NCBI GenBank assembly: GCA_002118135.1
Contig: BDIU01000100.1
Location: 1 to 64,000, forward strand
DNA: 64,000 bases
From: Trebouxia sp. TZW2008
Lineage: Eukaryota > Chlorophyta > Trebouxiophyceae > Trebouxiales > Trebouxiaceae
Reading direction: 5' to 3'
Shown piece after piece: positions 46,501 to 55,653 of the stretch (position 1 is its first letter; every line of letters begins with the position of its first letter). Under the pieces are notes generated by a model. It ran no database searches, was not told the origin of the DNA, and saw nothing but the letters and a program-made list of their open reading frames with translations. Both the position numbers and the translations under genes were made by a program.

Positions 46501-47815
46501 CCTGGCCCACATTGCGGGCCTGAACCACTTTCCCCAGGCGCGCAACCTGCAGGAAACTATCTGGAAGCAGCTGGGTGCCATCATGCTGGCTTTGGGCAAA
46601 AGGGTATGGGTTTGTTCATCTTTCATTTGTGTGTTGACTTGGTCATTGACTCATTTTTTAACCATTTGATTGCTTCTTCACTCGCTCACTCGCTCACTCA
46701 CACGCTCACTCACTCACACGCTCACTCACTCACTCACTCACTCACTCACTCACTCACTCACTCACTCACTCACTCACNNNNNNNNNNNNNNNNNNNNNNN
46801 NNNNNNNNNNNNNNNNNTGTTCACCTGTTCACCCGTTCACCCACCCACCCACCCACCCACCCGCTCACCCACCATCAACAGCTTGACAGTAGCAGGCTGA
46901 TGATATGGCATCAAGGTCTGAAGATGCTGTTGTTGGTGCAGACTTTCAAGCCACACTTAGACCCTTTCATACAGCCGCTGTTTGACTCCCTTACCTGTGG
47001 CCAGCAGACAACCGCAGCTGCAGCTGGCGAGTTTGTGGGGCAGGTGCGGGATATGCTAGGGCCCAATATTTGGGCTGGCCGGCTGACAACTGAGCAGCAG
47101 GCAGCACAAGCAGCCAGCCCCCATGTGCCCCCACCTGCTGGTAAGCCTTGAATCCTCTTGCAACATGAATGAGTGCGCTGAGTGCTGCCTAAAAGGCAGG
47201 CAGCCCACATGCACTTCCACCTGCTTGTAACATTTCCAGTTATCACTTACCAGTTGGCAAAGCTGTCATTGGCCTCTGCTATGTGGGCTGGCCGGCTGAC
47301 ACCTGAGCAGCAAGCAGCACAGGCTGCCAGCCCACATGTGTCCCCACCTGCTGGTGGGCGCTCCGTTTTGTGCTGATCAAATCAAAGATTGTGTGACCTT
47401 GCTGTTTGCTTAAGTGATTTGGGCTGGCAGGCTGGCGCGTAAGCAGCAGGCAGCACAAGCAGCCAGCCTACATGTGCCCCCACCTGCTGGTAGGCGCTGT
47501 TCAATGCATCACCTTCACATGTTTTGAGTCGAATTATTGCAGCTCTTACTGACTGGAATTTGTTGAATGGGATGCTTGGCACTGCAGGCCGTTGCCTATG
47601 GAGTGTAGTGCCTTGTGCATGACATAATTTTGGCGATGCGTAGTGCTGTGGTGCTGCTGCAGCAGCTGCTGTGAAACAATGCTGCTTGAGTGATGTATCT
47701 TGCATGACAATGTACTGCAAATGCAGGCCGGTATGCTGGCATTGCTGTGAGGCCAAGCAAGGGGGGTCCAACAAGTGCTGGACTCGCCACAGGCTTTGCT
47801 GACCTTGCTATATGA
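40570..47815 (+). CDS. HEAT/armadillo-repeat protein, function unknown
   Basis: Twelve exons join in frame: 40570-40729, 40807-40907, 41006-41200, 41664-41822, 41961-42191, 42570-42776, 43344-43514, 44350-44558, 45299-45514, 46405-46603, 46942-47140 and 47727-47815, giving 711 residues. The chain is a series of helical HEAT-type repeats: LLEDSEVRVREAIASCVKLL, HPNRFVRETGYEICGDL, GLSENWSQVRLAACHAVRAL, REAACHCMAELVRKL, AFRDDSWPVRDGACLATASC, RQLDDNVWSVRTHAAIALAD, then the linker RPRQPWEASDGAVYLMRQLS and a further pair of repeats. It seems to match a conserved but uncharacterised plant/algal ARM-repeat family; I infer a scaffold role. Exons 4 and 12 are the least secure. Six of its exons have edges repeated in the introns, and an assembly gap lies in intron 10. 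Confidence 0.8.
42850..43055. repeat. Two copies of the 3' edge of HEAT-gene exon 6
   Basis: TTCAGCCAGGGCACTTGG... at 42852-42925 and a shorter TTCAGCCAGGCCCTTCAAGG... at 43001-43055 repeat 42707-42780, including the donor-side CCCCAGGT in altered form. Confidence 0.85.
43192..43275 (+). pseudogene. Partial copy of HEAT-gene exon 7
   Basis: Starting after TTTGCAG, about 80 bp is almost identical to the functional exon at 43344 (VLTYYEAQARSNNN). It ends abruptly after CATGGCTG. The offset is 152 bp. It has its own acceptor and could be mis-spliced. Confidence 0.9.
43554..43785. mobile_element. MITE-like element with duplicated left end, HEAT-gene intron 7
   Basis: The left terminus CACTAAACTCTTTTTGCAAC occurs twice in tandem (43554 and 43611, 57-bp unit with GGCTGCGTTGG and AAGGAATTTGTTCCTACA). 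The right end read inward is CAGTGAAACTCTCTTAGTAA (43785 leftwards). The terminal repeats match imperfectly, and the core shares CAGTCAGAATGCAGTGATTG with the element at 39659. I infer a non-autonomous pogo/Tc1-type element; the TA flank is intact only on the left. Confidence 0.6.
44102..44300. repeat. Two decayed copies of the 5' edge of HEAT-gene exon 8
   Basis: Copies start at 44102 (GTACGCAATGGCGCCTGATT) and about 44232 (ATAACGCCTGCTTAGCAACA), before the functional start at 44350 (GTACGCGATGGCGCCTGCTT). Spacings are 130 and 118 bp. Only the last keeps the frame through to the exon body. Confidence 0.9.
44733..45298. repeat. Four upstream copies of the 5' edge of HEAT-gene exon 9
   Basis: Exon-like starts at 44733, 44854, 45001 and 45150 precede the functional exon at 45299 (spacings 121, 147, 149, 149). 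Each keeps ATGCAG as acceptor and the block GGTCAAGGA.CAGCCTGCAA ... GACCC.GACAGGCCT, which encodes a proline-rich linker in the exon. With the exon itself this is a five-copy array of about 720 bp. Confidence 0.93.
46076..46375. repeat. Two copies of the 5' edge of HEAT-gene exon 10
   Basis: Copies start at 46076 and 46268 (GCCAAGGCAAGCATGGAAGG, GCCAAGAGAGCCATGGGAGG), before the functional exon at 46405 (GCCAAGACAACCATGGGAGG). Each keeps about 105-110 bp of exon-like sequence and an acceptor AG, then decays. Confidence 0.92.
46670..46870. repeat. (CTCA)n/(CACC)n tract with assembly gap
   Basis: A CTCACTCA microsatellite runs into 40 undetermined bases (46778-46817) and resumes as CACCCACCCACC. 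It lies in HEAT-gene intron 10. The gap length is likely an estimate, so the true repeat size is unknown. Confidence 0.95.
47275..47495. repeat. Copies of the 3' edge of HEAT-gene exon 11
   Basis: TGGGCTGGCCGGCTGACACC... (47283-47355) and TGGGCTGGCAGGCTGGCGCG... (47418-47495) repeat 47070-47142, both with CCCACCTGCTGGT at the donor. A shorter relic is at 47190-47230. Confidence 0.9.
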
Positions 47816-48470
47816 GCTAAAGCACCTGCCTTCTGGCAAGAAGAAGTCTGACTGCTCGGAAGGCTTGCCTCAAAGTTTGGCAGGATGCAGAATGGACGAT
47901 GCACTGTCCAACACATGAGACACAGTATTGTCTGGCGACTCAGCAAAGTGCACTGCTATGGCTCATCGTCTGCATTTGTGATTTGCACCAGCACAGCTAT
48001 TGACATTGCTACATTGATGCATCCGACTATTCCCAACTGCACAAAGGAGAAAGTCCAATGACTCGACGTCTCTGTACTGATGCAAGTGTTTCCTCAATTA
48101 GCAAGTACCTCTTAGTTGCTATCTTGCTTTGTTCAGACACCTGGCCATGGTCCAGCTGAATGTTTTCACTTGCCCATTGTCATCTGGCCCCTCGTTACTT
48201 GGTGTAAAGAAAGGCGCCCACTGCCTATGGTGCTTAATTCGAACTGCGTCGCACTGGCCGTAATTGTGCAGTCATCATGGTAAAAAGGCTTTGAAAATGT
48301 CATCAGATGATTGATGCAAGCTAGAGATGTCAGCATTTGTTACGTGAATCAGCTTGCATGCGCGTTTCACAGGTCATCCTGACCGAGACAGACATGCCTT
48401 TCCTCCTAGCAATCATTCGATCTGAGAGGGTCTCTGAGAATTGTGCACAACTCAAATTATTATAGTACAG
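47816..48470. other. Convergent intergenic region
   Basis: 655 bp between the HEAT-gene stop (+) and the METTL17-like stop (-). TGTAA occurs on the plus strand near 48203. No gene seen. Confidence 0.6.
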
Positions 48471-51400
48471 CTAGTCAGATGTGCTTTGAGTCAACGCATA
48501 GTCCTGATAGTATTTTGGCCATAAGTCTCCCCATCGACTTTTCCGAGCCAGCCTGTAACCTCCTGCCCCTAGCCACGTCCTTTTGTCATTAGTCGCCACC
48601 ACTTGCCTCACAAGATGCCCTTGTGATGTGTCAACGACTTCTGCATTTGTCGCATGCCTGCTTGGCGAACACACGTCAATGATGATGTGCTTGCCACGCT
48701 TACGCGGGTTGCGAATAATACGCGACCACACTTGTGCTGCTGCTAGTGCTGCATCTAATGCCTCAGGCTCTTTGTTGTGCCAGAAATCCGGATCCCACTG
48801 ATCGTAGTCCTTCATGCTTTCTGCGTCTACCTTTTTGGGAGGCAGCCTGATTGCTGGTGCTTGCTTCACAACAAAATCACTCTGCAGGTCATCATTTGCA
48901 TCTTGCAAAAGCGCTTCCTGGGCAACAGAACGATTGGGTTGGTCAGCGCTTGTGTCCCCCAAAAGCGCTTCCTGGGCGACCTCATGTTCCACAGCTGCGG
49001 TGTCAGCTGGATCTGTAGCTGCCTCCACAGCTGAGGGCTGAGTCAGCATCAGGCGGATCTCTTCCTCATCCACTTCTTCATCAGATGCAGCGCTGGCTCT
49101 GATGGAATCTAAAATCATCTGCCGTGAAGCATCGTCCATGCCTGATAGGTTCATGGCGGCCCAGGCTGCCTCATCAGAATCTTCCCCTTCTTCTTCGCTG
49201 TCAGACTGCATGCTGCTGTCTTGTGCTTGGCCTTGCTTAATTGGCACCTGACTGGGAGATCTTGGAATCAGCCCTGCAGCATAAAACCCATTTCAAGCAC
49301 CAGGAGAAAATCAGGAAAAAAGGGGGACTTCTTCTTCTTCTTCTTCTCCTTCGCTGTCAGACTGCATGCTGCTATTTTGTGCTTGGCATTGCTTAGTTGG
49401 CAACTGGCTGGGAGATCCTGGAATCAGCCCTGCAGTGCAGGATTCAATTGAAGTGTGTGCAGTGCAGGATTCAATTGAAGTGTGTGCAGTGCAGGATTCA
49501 ATTGAAGTGTGTGAATATTTGCACATTATAAGTTGTCTCTGGCATGACATGAAGCAGGCGAGCTTGATTTCACAAACCCAATGGCTGGCTACCAGAGAAA
49601 CTTCAGCTGCAGAAATCCTCAGATAAGCTACAAATGCAATGAAATGCCAGGGATGGTAGCAATCTACCTGCTTCTATAGCTTTCTGCACAGCATCTGGAG
49701 GGTCAACCTGACGCAGCCTGGCAATGGTGACATCTGGGATGGTGTCAACCCCAGGGCGCGGCCCACGACGCAGGACCACGTAGGAGAACCGCTCATCCTG
49801 ATAGGTTCGTGCTCCTTGACCGCCTGGCAAGACCTGCATTTCCAGTTCAGCGTCCAAGCTTTACAGGAGCTGCTCTTTGACAGCCTAGCATTGGCTGCAC
49901 ATGCCTCTGATTCACTAGCTAGCATCAGAAGAGCATCATGCACAAGTGCCCTGCATGCAACTGTGACCTGCACTCTGAAATCAAGAGCTGAGCTTTGCAG
50001 TCCACTGCAGTCAGAATGCAGTTGTTGTTTCCCTCCCTTTGTCCTTGTAGCAGATGTAGCAGATGTGTAGCGGATGCAGCAGATGTTTAGCAGATGTGTC
50101 GCAGATGTAGCAGATGTGAAGCAGATGTAGCACATGTCTATGTCATCGTTGTACCGTAATCTCTGTCATGTCAAGAGATTACTGTACAACGAGCTCGCCA
50201 AACAAGCTGGCCTGGCGTGATAGGACATGGGCCATGCAAAGCTAGCAGTCATGTTGGAACATGTAACAAAATTGATTTGTTGTTGTCACTTTGTCATATA
50301 AGCATGACTTTACCAGTAGAGAGAGAGACAGTAATTTTACATGCTTTAGCCAGCCAATAAGGCTGATCACATGTTCCAGACCGTGGCAATGACTATATGT
50401 CAATGAAAGTCAGGCAGTCTATGACATAGTGAAACACCCCCAAATGATTATGTTGCGCAAAAAAGCGCGCATGTTATAAGCGCAGCCCTCAAACAAACGA
50501 GGGTACTTGGCCCACACCCTAGTGCTCCACACTCAAACACTAAGTGCTTTTCATTGCCTAAGGCGCCAGAACCACACAGTGTGCACATTGCACATGAAAT
50601 ATGATATATCACCAGCAATGCAAGCACAGCATATGTACCTTGTGGCAGCGCTGCAGGTCACTGTGTTGGAATCTGTGTGCAAAACGGCATCTGGTTTTGA
50701 GTCAACTGTCGCATTGATACCTTATGCCATTGCATGACTCGCAAGACAGGTACAAGGCAGAAAGTGGCATAGCAAGACAGGCACAGGGAAGTGTACGGCG
50801 CAGCAAAAGCACAGGATGTGTACCTTGTGGCGGCGCTGCAGGTCACTCCGCTGAAACCTTTGAGCAAAATGACACCAGCTTCTGGATCCCTCCATAGGGC
50901 ACTGCCCGTCATGAGGGCAGGGCGCTACGACATGCGCCCCTGCCCCTGTGCCCAAAGCCCCTGCCCTTGCATGCTGTGCAAGCTGTGCTTTAGTTGCAGC
51001 AGCATCCAAAACCTGCCACAGCAAAGCATGATCAAGGCATGCATGCTTTGACGAGATGGCCTGGATGATCAACAATAGTACACGCCAGTTTTGGCCAGGC
51101 AAGGCCAGCATTGGAATGTTGGGGTGAGACTGACGGATGTGAGTGAGAATCCAATTGTGAGCGCTTCTGCTGATGTAATCAGAATGTACTGGAGTCATGC
51201 AATCTAGCACGAGACAACATGCATAAAGTTGATGTTCATGACTGTGTATCAGATGATATGGTCTGTGTCTCGTTACAGCAAGTTTTGTGAGCAGCTAGAG
51301 CAAGGTCTGTGTGCGGCTACAGTGAGGTCTGTATACCATACCTGTGTCCGAGCATGCCTTACAAAGGCCGAGCCAGATGGAGTGCCTGGTTCCACAAGCA

Positions 51401-52308
51401 CAAGCACATCCCTGGTCTGCCTCCATAGCATATCAACAGCCTGCCGCCGTTCAGCGTCTGACTGCATCTCTGTCAACACATATGAAGCCACCACCAGATC
51501 ATAGACCTGCCGCCCCGATTGTGGTAATGTGGAGCGCTTGGGATTAGTCAACGATGGGTGCAGATGCCGATGCCATTGGATGCTGCAGGGGCTGCTGTGC
51601 TGTGCATGCTGAGCATGCTGGGCGTGCTGGGCGTGCTGTGCCTGCTGGGCACGCTGCAGGCTAGTGGCTAGTTTGACCATTGCATCGGAAGGCTCAATAG
51701 CTGTCACACGCTGAGGGTATTCTTCCCAAACCTGCAGTCAACCTGATCTGTTTCAACGCTATGCTATGCAGCACACCAACTGGCAATTGCCTGATGAGGT
51801 AGACACAGGTATACATAGGGCATTCATGGCGCATTGTACGGCTGTGAAATGCATTTCTGAGGTATGCTAGAGCATTTGCTGCCAAGCAGACAGTGCACTC
51901 AACAACAGCTGACATTCGCAGAGCTTCACTTCAGTTGACGACAGCAAAATCAAATTGACATCTGATCCTAGGGATTATGTTGCAAAGACCATGCCTCACA
52001 AGAGCAAGTGCTGACTTGCAAGGGCGCCACTCACATGCATGATTGCATTGAGGTGATAGCAACCACAAAGACCAGAGACGCACCTCTCTAGCAGCCCATA
52101 TAGCTGTTCCTGGCCCTGAGCCAAAGTCAAGCATGGTCCTGGGTTCAAAATCAGGCAGGTGGAGATGCAGCTCATCAAAAACCCGGTATAGCACAGCATA
52201 GCACGCTGGCATGCGGCTTGACACATAGGCAGCCACCTTGGTGCTATCATACTCTGGGCTTAGTGATGCAGATGGCTCCCGCACAGCTGCATCATCATCC
52301 AATACCAT
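48471..52308 (-). CDS. METTL17: METTL17/Rsm22-like mitochondrial ribosome assembly methyltransferase
   Basis: METTL17 (yeast Rsm22) is a methyltransferase-fold protein with a Cys-bound metal site that helps assemble the mitochondrial small ribosomal subunit. Five exons (52308-52084, 51731-51342, 51012-50824, 49833-49668, 49273-48471) join in frame to 590 residues. Visible are YVSSRMPACYAVLYRVFDEL, the SAM-binding motif LDFGSGPGTAIWAA (about 60-73), VWEEYPQRVTAIEPS, QVYDLVVASYVLTEM, VEPGTPSGSAFVRHAR, the Cys motif APCPHDGQCPM with SWCHF, then QDERFSYVVLRRGPRP. Exon 2 contains a QHA tract. The long last exon is acidic at first and ends in a basic KRGKHIIIDVCSP region followed by WGDLWP. No clear mitochondrial leader is visible. 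Exons 3 and 5 have partial copies in neighbouring introns. Confidence 0.9.
49335..49510. repeat. Copy of the 5' edge of METTL17 exon 5 plus a 24-bp triplicate
   Basis: 49335-49435 repeats 49185-49280 (CGCTGTCAGACTGCATGCTG... to GGAATCAGCCCTGCAG). Next to it GTGCAGGATTCAATTGAAGT plus GTGT occurs three times in perfect tandem (about 49434-49512). Confidence 0.9.
50048..50132. repeat. GCAGATGTA-type minisatellite
   Basis: About nine units of 9-10 bp (TAGCAGATG, GTAGCGGATG, GAAGCAGATG) in METTL17 intron 3. Confidence 0.88.
50147..50191. repeat. Perfect-loop inverted repeat, TA-flanked
   Basis: CGTTGTACCGTAATCTCT pairs with AGAGATTACTGTACAACG across a 9-bp loop, one mismatch. The inner part ends in CAGTAATCTCT on one side with TA on both sides, as in the MITEs above. 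It may be the fused ends of a nearly fully deleted element. A regulatory hairpin is the alternative. Confidence 0.7.
50580..50700. repeat. Copy of the 3' edge of METTL17 exon 3
   Basis: TACCTTGTGGCAGCGCTGCA and following bases repeat the functional donor edge at 50821-50850 with an offset of about 185 bp. Confidence 0.85.
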
Positions 52309-52858
52309 TTACATGCTGATGATTATGAACATAGGAGACACGCTCTAGCAAAGGTGCTAGGTGTGGGCAGCATAAGTCCTGTTTTGCCGGGTTGGCTTGT
52401 GCTGAACATCACGGTAAGGACGCCTTCTGAGCGACATGCTTGCTGATAAGGCTCTCTTCAAACTCGCTCAAAATTGAGCCTTAAGCTGCTCAATCTCAAC
52501 TGAACATCTGCATGACTAATGCAAGAGCTGTCGGCGTTGCTGACTGATGATGACGTCATCTGCTGAGATTTGTGCTGACTTGTACTAATGCACTGCTGAC
52601 AGACATGAGGCCTGGCAATGAGAGTTTAGCAAGAGACACAGCAAAAGCATGTGCACGCGCACTGTATAGCTCGACTTACGAGAGAAAAACAGGCTTTTTC
52701 TTCTTCTTTTTTATAACAAGTGTCGTGTTGTCTTACCACTATGGGAATCTTGTTATGACAAAACATACAAAGTTTAGCTCCAATCAAGAGCATGAAAGGC
52801 AGAACAATGCAGCCTGCAGTAGCCTTCTAAACGCAAGCATTCAGTGCATAAGCTTGTT
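52309..52858. other. Intergenic region, METTL17 start to next gene's stop
   Basis: 550 bp between two minus-strand genes: the METTL17 promoter and the 3' UTR of the gene at 52859. A TTCTTCTTCTTTTTT tract is at 52691-52709. No gene supported. Confidence 0.5.
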
Positions 52859-53801
52859 TCAACCTGTACCTGAGAGCTCGGCACCAAATGCACCCCTCAG
52901 ATTGTCCTGCTGTGCTGGCTTCGTATCAAGCAACTCTTCTTCAGTCGGCTCGTCATCACCGTCTTCAAGGTCATTCAGCATGCTGATAGGAGGGCTTCGC
53001 CGTAGCTCCCTCAGTGTCTGTTTGGTAGGCTTTACCTACAGAGCCCAAGTTCAGTTCCAGAATTGCCTGAGGGTCAAGTATGTTTTGTGATGTCTCGTTC
53101 TGTCATGGCAACATCGCTACTAAAAAGCACAACACCAACCAAATGAAAAGCACTATACCAACCAAAAGCCCCTTGCCATTTCGACTAAGGGCCGAGTGCA
53201 CAATTTCTCCTTTGTTCACAACAGTATGACTTCTGGAAAGCACTACACAATTCAAAAGTCCATGCAGTCACTCAAAATGCATACCAGGCAGGCTCAAGGG
53301 GCTCAGCTGGGTATGTGTATAGGATCAAACAGCTGAGTAGGGGATCCTACCTTTTTCCTTCTCTCTTGTCTGGCTTTGCCACTGACTGCATCACCAAAGT
53401 TCATGGTGGTGCCGCCCTTGCCAGGTGTGCGAGACAACTGTTTCAGGGAGTCTGTGAGATGGCGAGCCTCCATGCGTTGTAGCTTGGTGCTGCGAGACCC
53501 GCTGGCTGATGCCTCTACAGCGTCAGTCAATGTTCTTGGCACCTCCACTGTGCTCAGATTGCGGCGCCTGACCATAGCTGCTACTTCGACCGGGACCTCA
53601 GGCAGTTCTTCCTGCAGCAGTTTGAAGTCCTATTCATAGCTTGCACAACAAAAACCGCACTACGTAACTTAGACATGCGCGCAGTCAGGAGGGTCTCACT
53701 TGAATGGCGGCAGCTGTGGCGGGCCCCACATCACTGTATTGCCGGAGCTGTCTACTGGTAAGTCGCCAGGCTGACCATTGTGTGGGGGTCAACCTCCGCA
53801 T
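52859..53801 (-). CDS. Charged protein of unknown function
   Basis: Three exons (53801-53700, 53629-53351, 53035-52859) join in phase to 185 residues with good splice sites. Exon 1 has MRRLTPTQWSAWRLTSRQLR and a short Ala-rich end. Exon 2 carries LLQEELPEVPVEVAAMVRRR, a Ser/Thr-rich middle, GKGGTTMNFGDAVSGKARQE and a basic RRKK. Exon 3 is acidic (NDLEDGDDEPTEEELLDT). There is no signal peptide, membrane segment or catalytic motif. Composition suggests a largely disordered nuclear or nucleolar protein. I do not recognise the family. The start codon is 172 bp from the divergent CCDC97-like gene. Confidence 0.6.
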
Positions 53802-53973
53802 CTGCTTTCAGCAGTGCGACCAAGTACGCCCTATGGGTGCTTGTTGTAATTTTGACGCTTGCTGACGCTTTTCGTCAACGCCAAGCCAGGCCCGCAGACG
53901 GTGCAGCGTTCACAGCGCTGTCACAGTCGCGTTTTCGAAACGCCACTTTGAAACGCCTGGCTGCGATACACAT

Positions 53974-54852
53974 ATGAGCACAGGCCCTCAAACACGATAC
54001 AACGCTTCCATGTCTACTCGAGCGCAACTAGCACCCGAAGCCGTCAAAGACATATCGCAGCGGCTTTCAAGCGACGTCACTTTGCGTCTGCCCGCCAGCC
54101 TCCAGCGTGATCAGACAGAACCTGTTACACCACAAAAGCGCAAAGAATACGTAAGCGCGTTGCTGGAGCAGGACCCAGGGGTCTTTCTCGAGCGCTACTC
54201 GAGCAAGCTATCAGAGGAGGAGCGGGCTCATTTTGAACCTCTGCGAGACGATTACGAGGTAGACTTCTATTTGAAGCTTGCAGAAGACGAGGCAGCTTCA
54301 GCAAAAGCAGGGCTTTCGGCGACCGCAAAGAATCGCAGATTAGCACAACTGAATAGGCTGATGGAGGATGGTACATATTTTTCTGAAGAGGCTATGCGCA
54401 CAAGAGCGCCACTGTTGCATCAGCAGTACCTGGGACAATACACCCCAGCTGCGGCAAGCTCCACAGCGCCAACACTCTCAGGAACCTTGTTAAGACAGCA
54501 TGACGAGGAGCAGCATCGGCACAGGCTGCAACAACAGCAGGAACAGGAAGCTATGGTTGAGGAAGAGGAGGAAGAGACTTCATCTGATGACGATAACACC
54601 AAAGAAAAGCCAGGATTGGGCGATGCTAGCACATCTCAAGAGCTGCATGCAGACAAGTACAGCAGTGACATGCCTGCAGATCATAACCAGAATAGTGAGG
54701 ATTTCATGGCTTTGATGCAGCAGCGCTTTTTGGCTGGTGGTGATCATGAACATGTAGACTATGCTGCCATTGACAAAAATGCAAGTTTAGATGATGATTG
54801 GGCCGCGCAGGCAGAAGAAGATGCTCAGGAAAAGTATTTTGATGCAGATTGA
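53974..54852 (+). CDS. CCDC97: CCDC97-like protein (DUF2052)
   Basis: A single exon of 292 residues. The conserved core shows LLEQDPGVFLERYSSKLSEE, DDYEVDFYLKLAED, NRRLAQLNRLMEDGTYFSEE, then APLLHQQYLGQYTP; the C-terminal motif is FMALMQQRFLAGGDHEHVDY followed by DDDW. These match the coiled-coil domain protein 97 family (DUF2052), reported as a spliceosome-associated (SF3B/U2) factor in animals; the role here is inferred. A Gln/Glu-rich acidic spacer lies at about residues 175-220. The ATG at 53974 is used; a second in-frame ATG 12 codons later (54010) is equally possible. It is one of the few genes here without introns. It is divergent from the gene at 53801. Confidence 0.88.
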   Translation: MSTGPQTRYNASMSTRAQLAPEAVKDISQRLSSDVTLRLPASLQRDQTEPVTPQKRKEYVSALLEQDPGVFLERYSSKLSEEERAHFEPLRDDYEVDFYLKLAEDEAASAKAGLSATAKNRRLAQLNRLMEDGTYFSEEAMRTRAPLLHQQYLGQYTPAAASSTAPTLSGTLLRQHDEEQHRHRLQQQQEQEAMVEEEEEETSSDDDNTKEKPGLGDASTSQELHADKYSSDMPADHNQNSEDFMALMQQRFLAGGDHEHVDYAAIDKNASLDDDWAAQAEEDAQEKYFDAD

Positions 54853-55653
54853 ACAATGTCCTGCAAGTGCAGTGCCGATTGTGGTTGAACCTATGCGGGC
54901 ACTGACGTGTCTTTGACTCGTGCCAAACGTGACCGCCAGAATGCTTGTGTTTTGTACCATGTTCTGCATGCACAATCAAGCAGCATGTGCAAGATTTGGT
55001 GTCTCTGCGGTGATTAATGTCTCTGCATGCATTGGTCTGTATATATTCGTCCGTGTCTCTGCATGCTTTTTTTGAAGTGCAGCATCCTGACTGCATGTTT
55101 TTGGAATAGTTCTTTCCAAACAAGGTTTGGAAAAACCACATGTGGCTTGCAATCCAGAGTGTTGCTTTACGTATGTCTTCTGTTGAGCTTGCTTGGATTC
55201 AGGTGCAAACTTGCAGGACGTTGCTGCCTTCTGGGTATTGTACGTCAGCATGTATATCGAATGTATGTTGTGGATGTCTTATAGGCATAAAACGCTTTGG
55301 AAGCAGCATGGGTTTAGGGTAGTCATATGGTAGTCTTGCAGCAGTGTTGCAGTACAACAATTTCATATCCAACCCTATTTCACCATGTTGTCTTTCCCTA
55401 TGCCAGATCGTGAGCAAACATGACGCAGATTGCGACTGTGGACCACAAGCAAACCAAATTGGAGGTGTTGCATAAGATTTCAAATATTAAAAAATTATGT
55501 TGACGCAGCTGAGTGCTGCATGCAATCTGCTGCTACAAAATCAGGGCAAGCAGACGCGCAGATTTTCTCCTTCAGGCTTGGCAAGTATAGCCCTTGGATG
55601 AGGTTGCAGTTGGATGTTTCCAGAAATTGAAAGCTTCCAGGACTTTGAAGCTT
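54853..55653. other. Convergent intergenic region
   Basis: 800 bp between the CCDC97-like stop (+) and the stop of the split-barrel gene (-). Only short frames without motifs. No gene seen. Confidence 0.6.
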
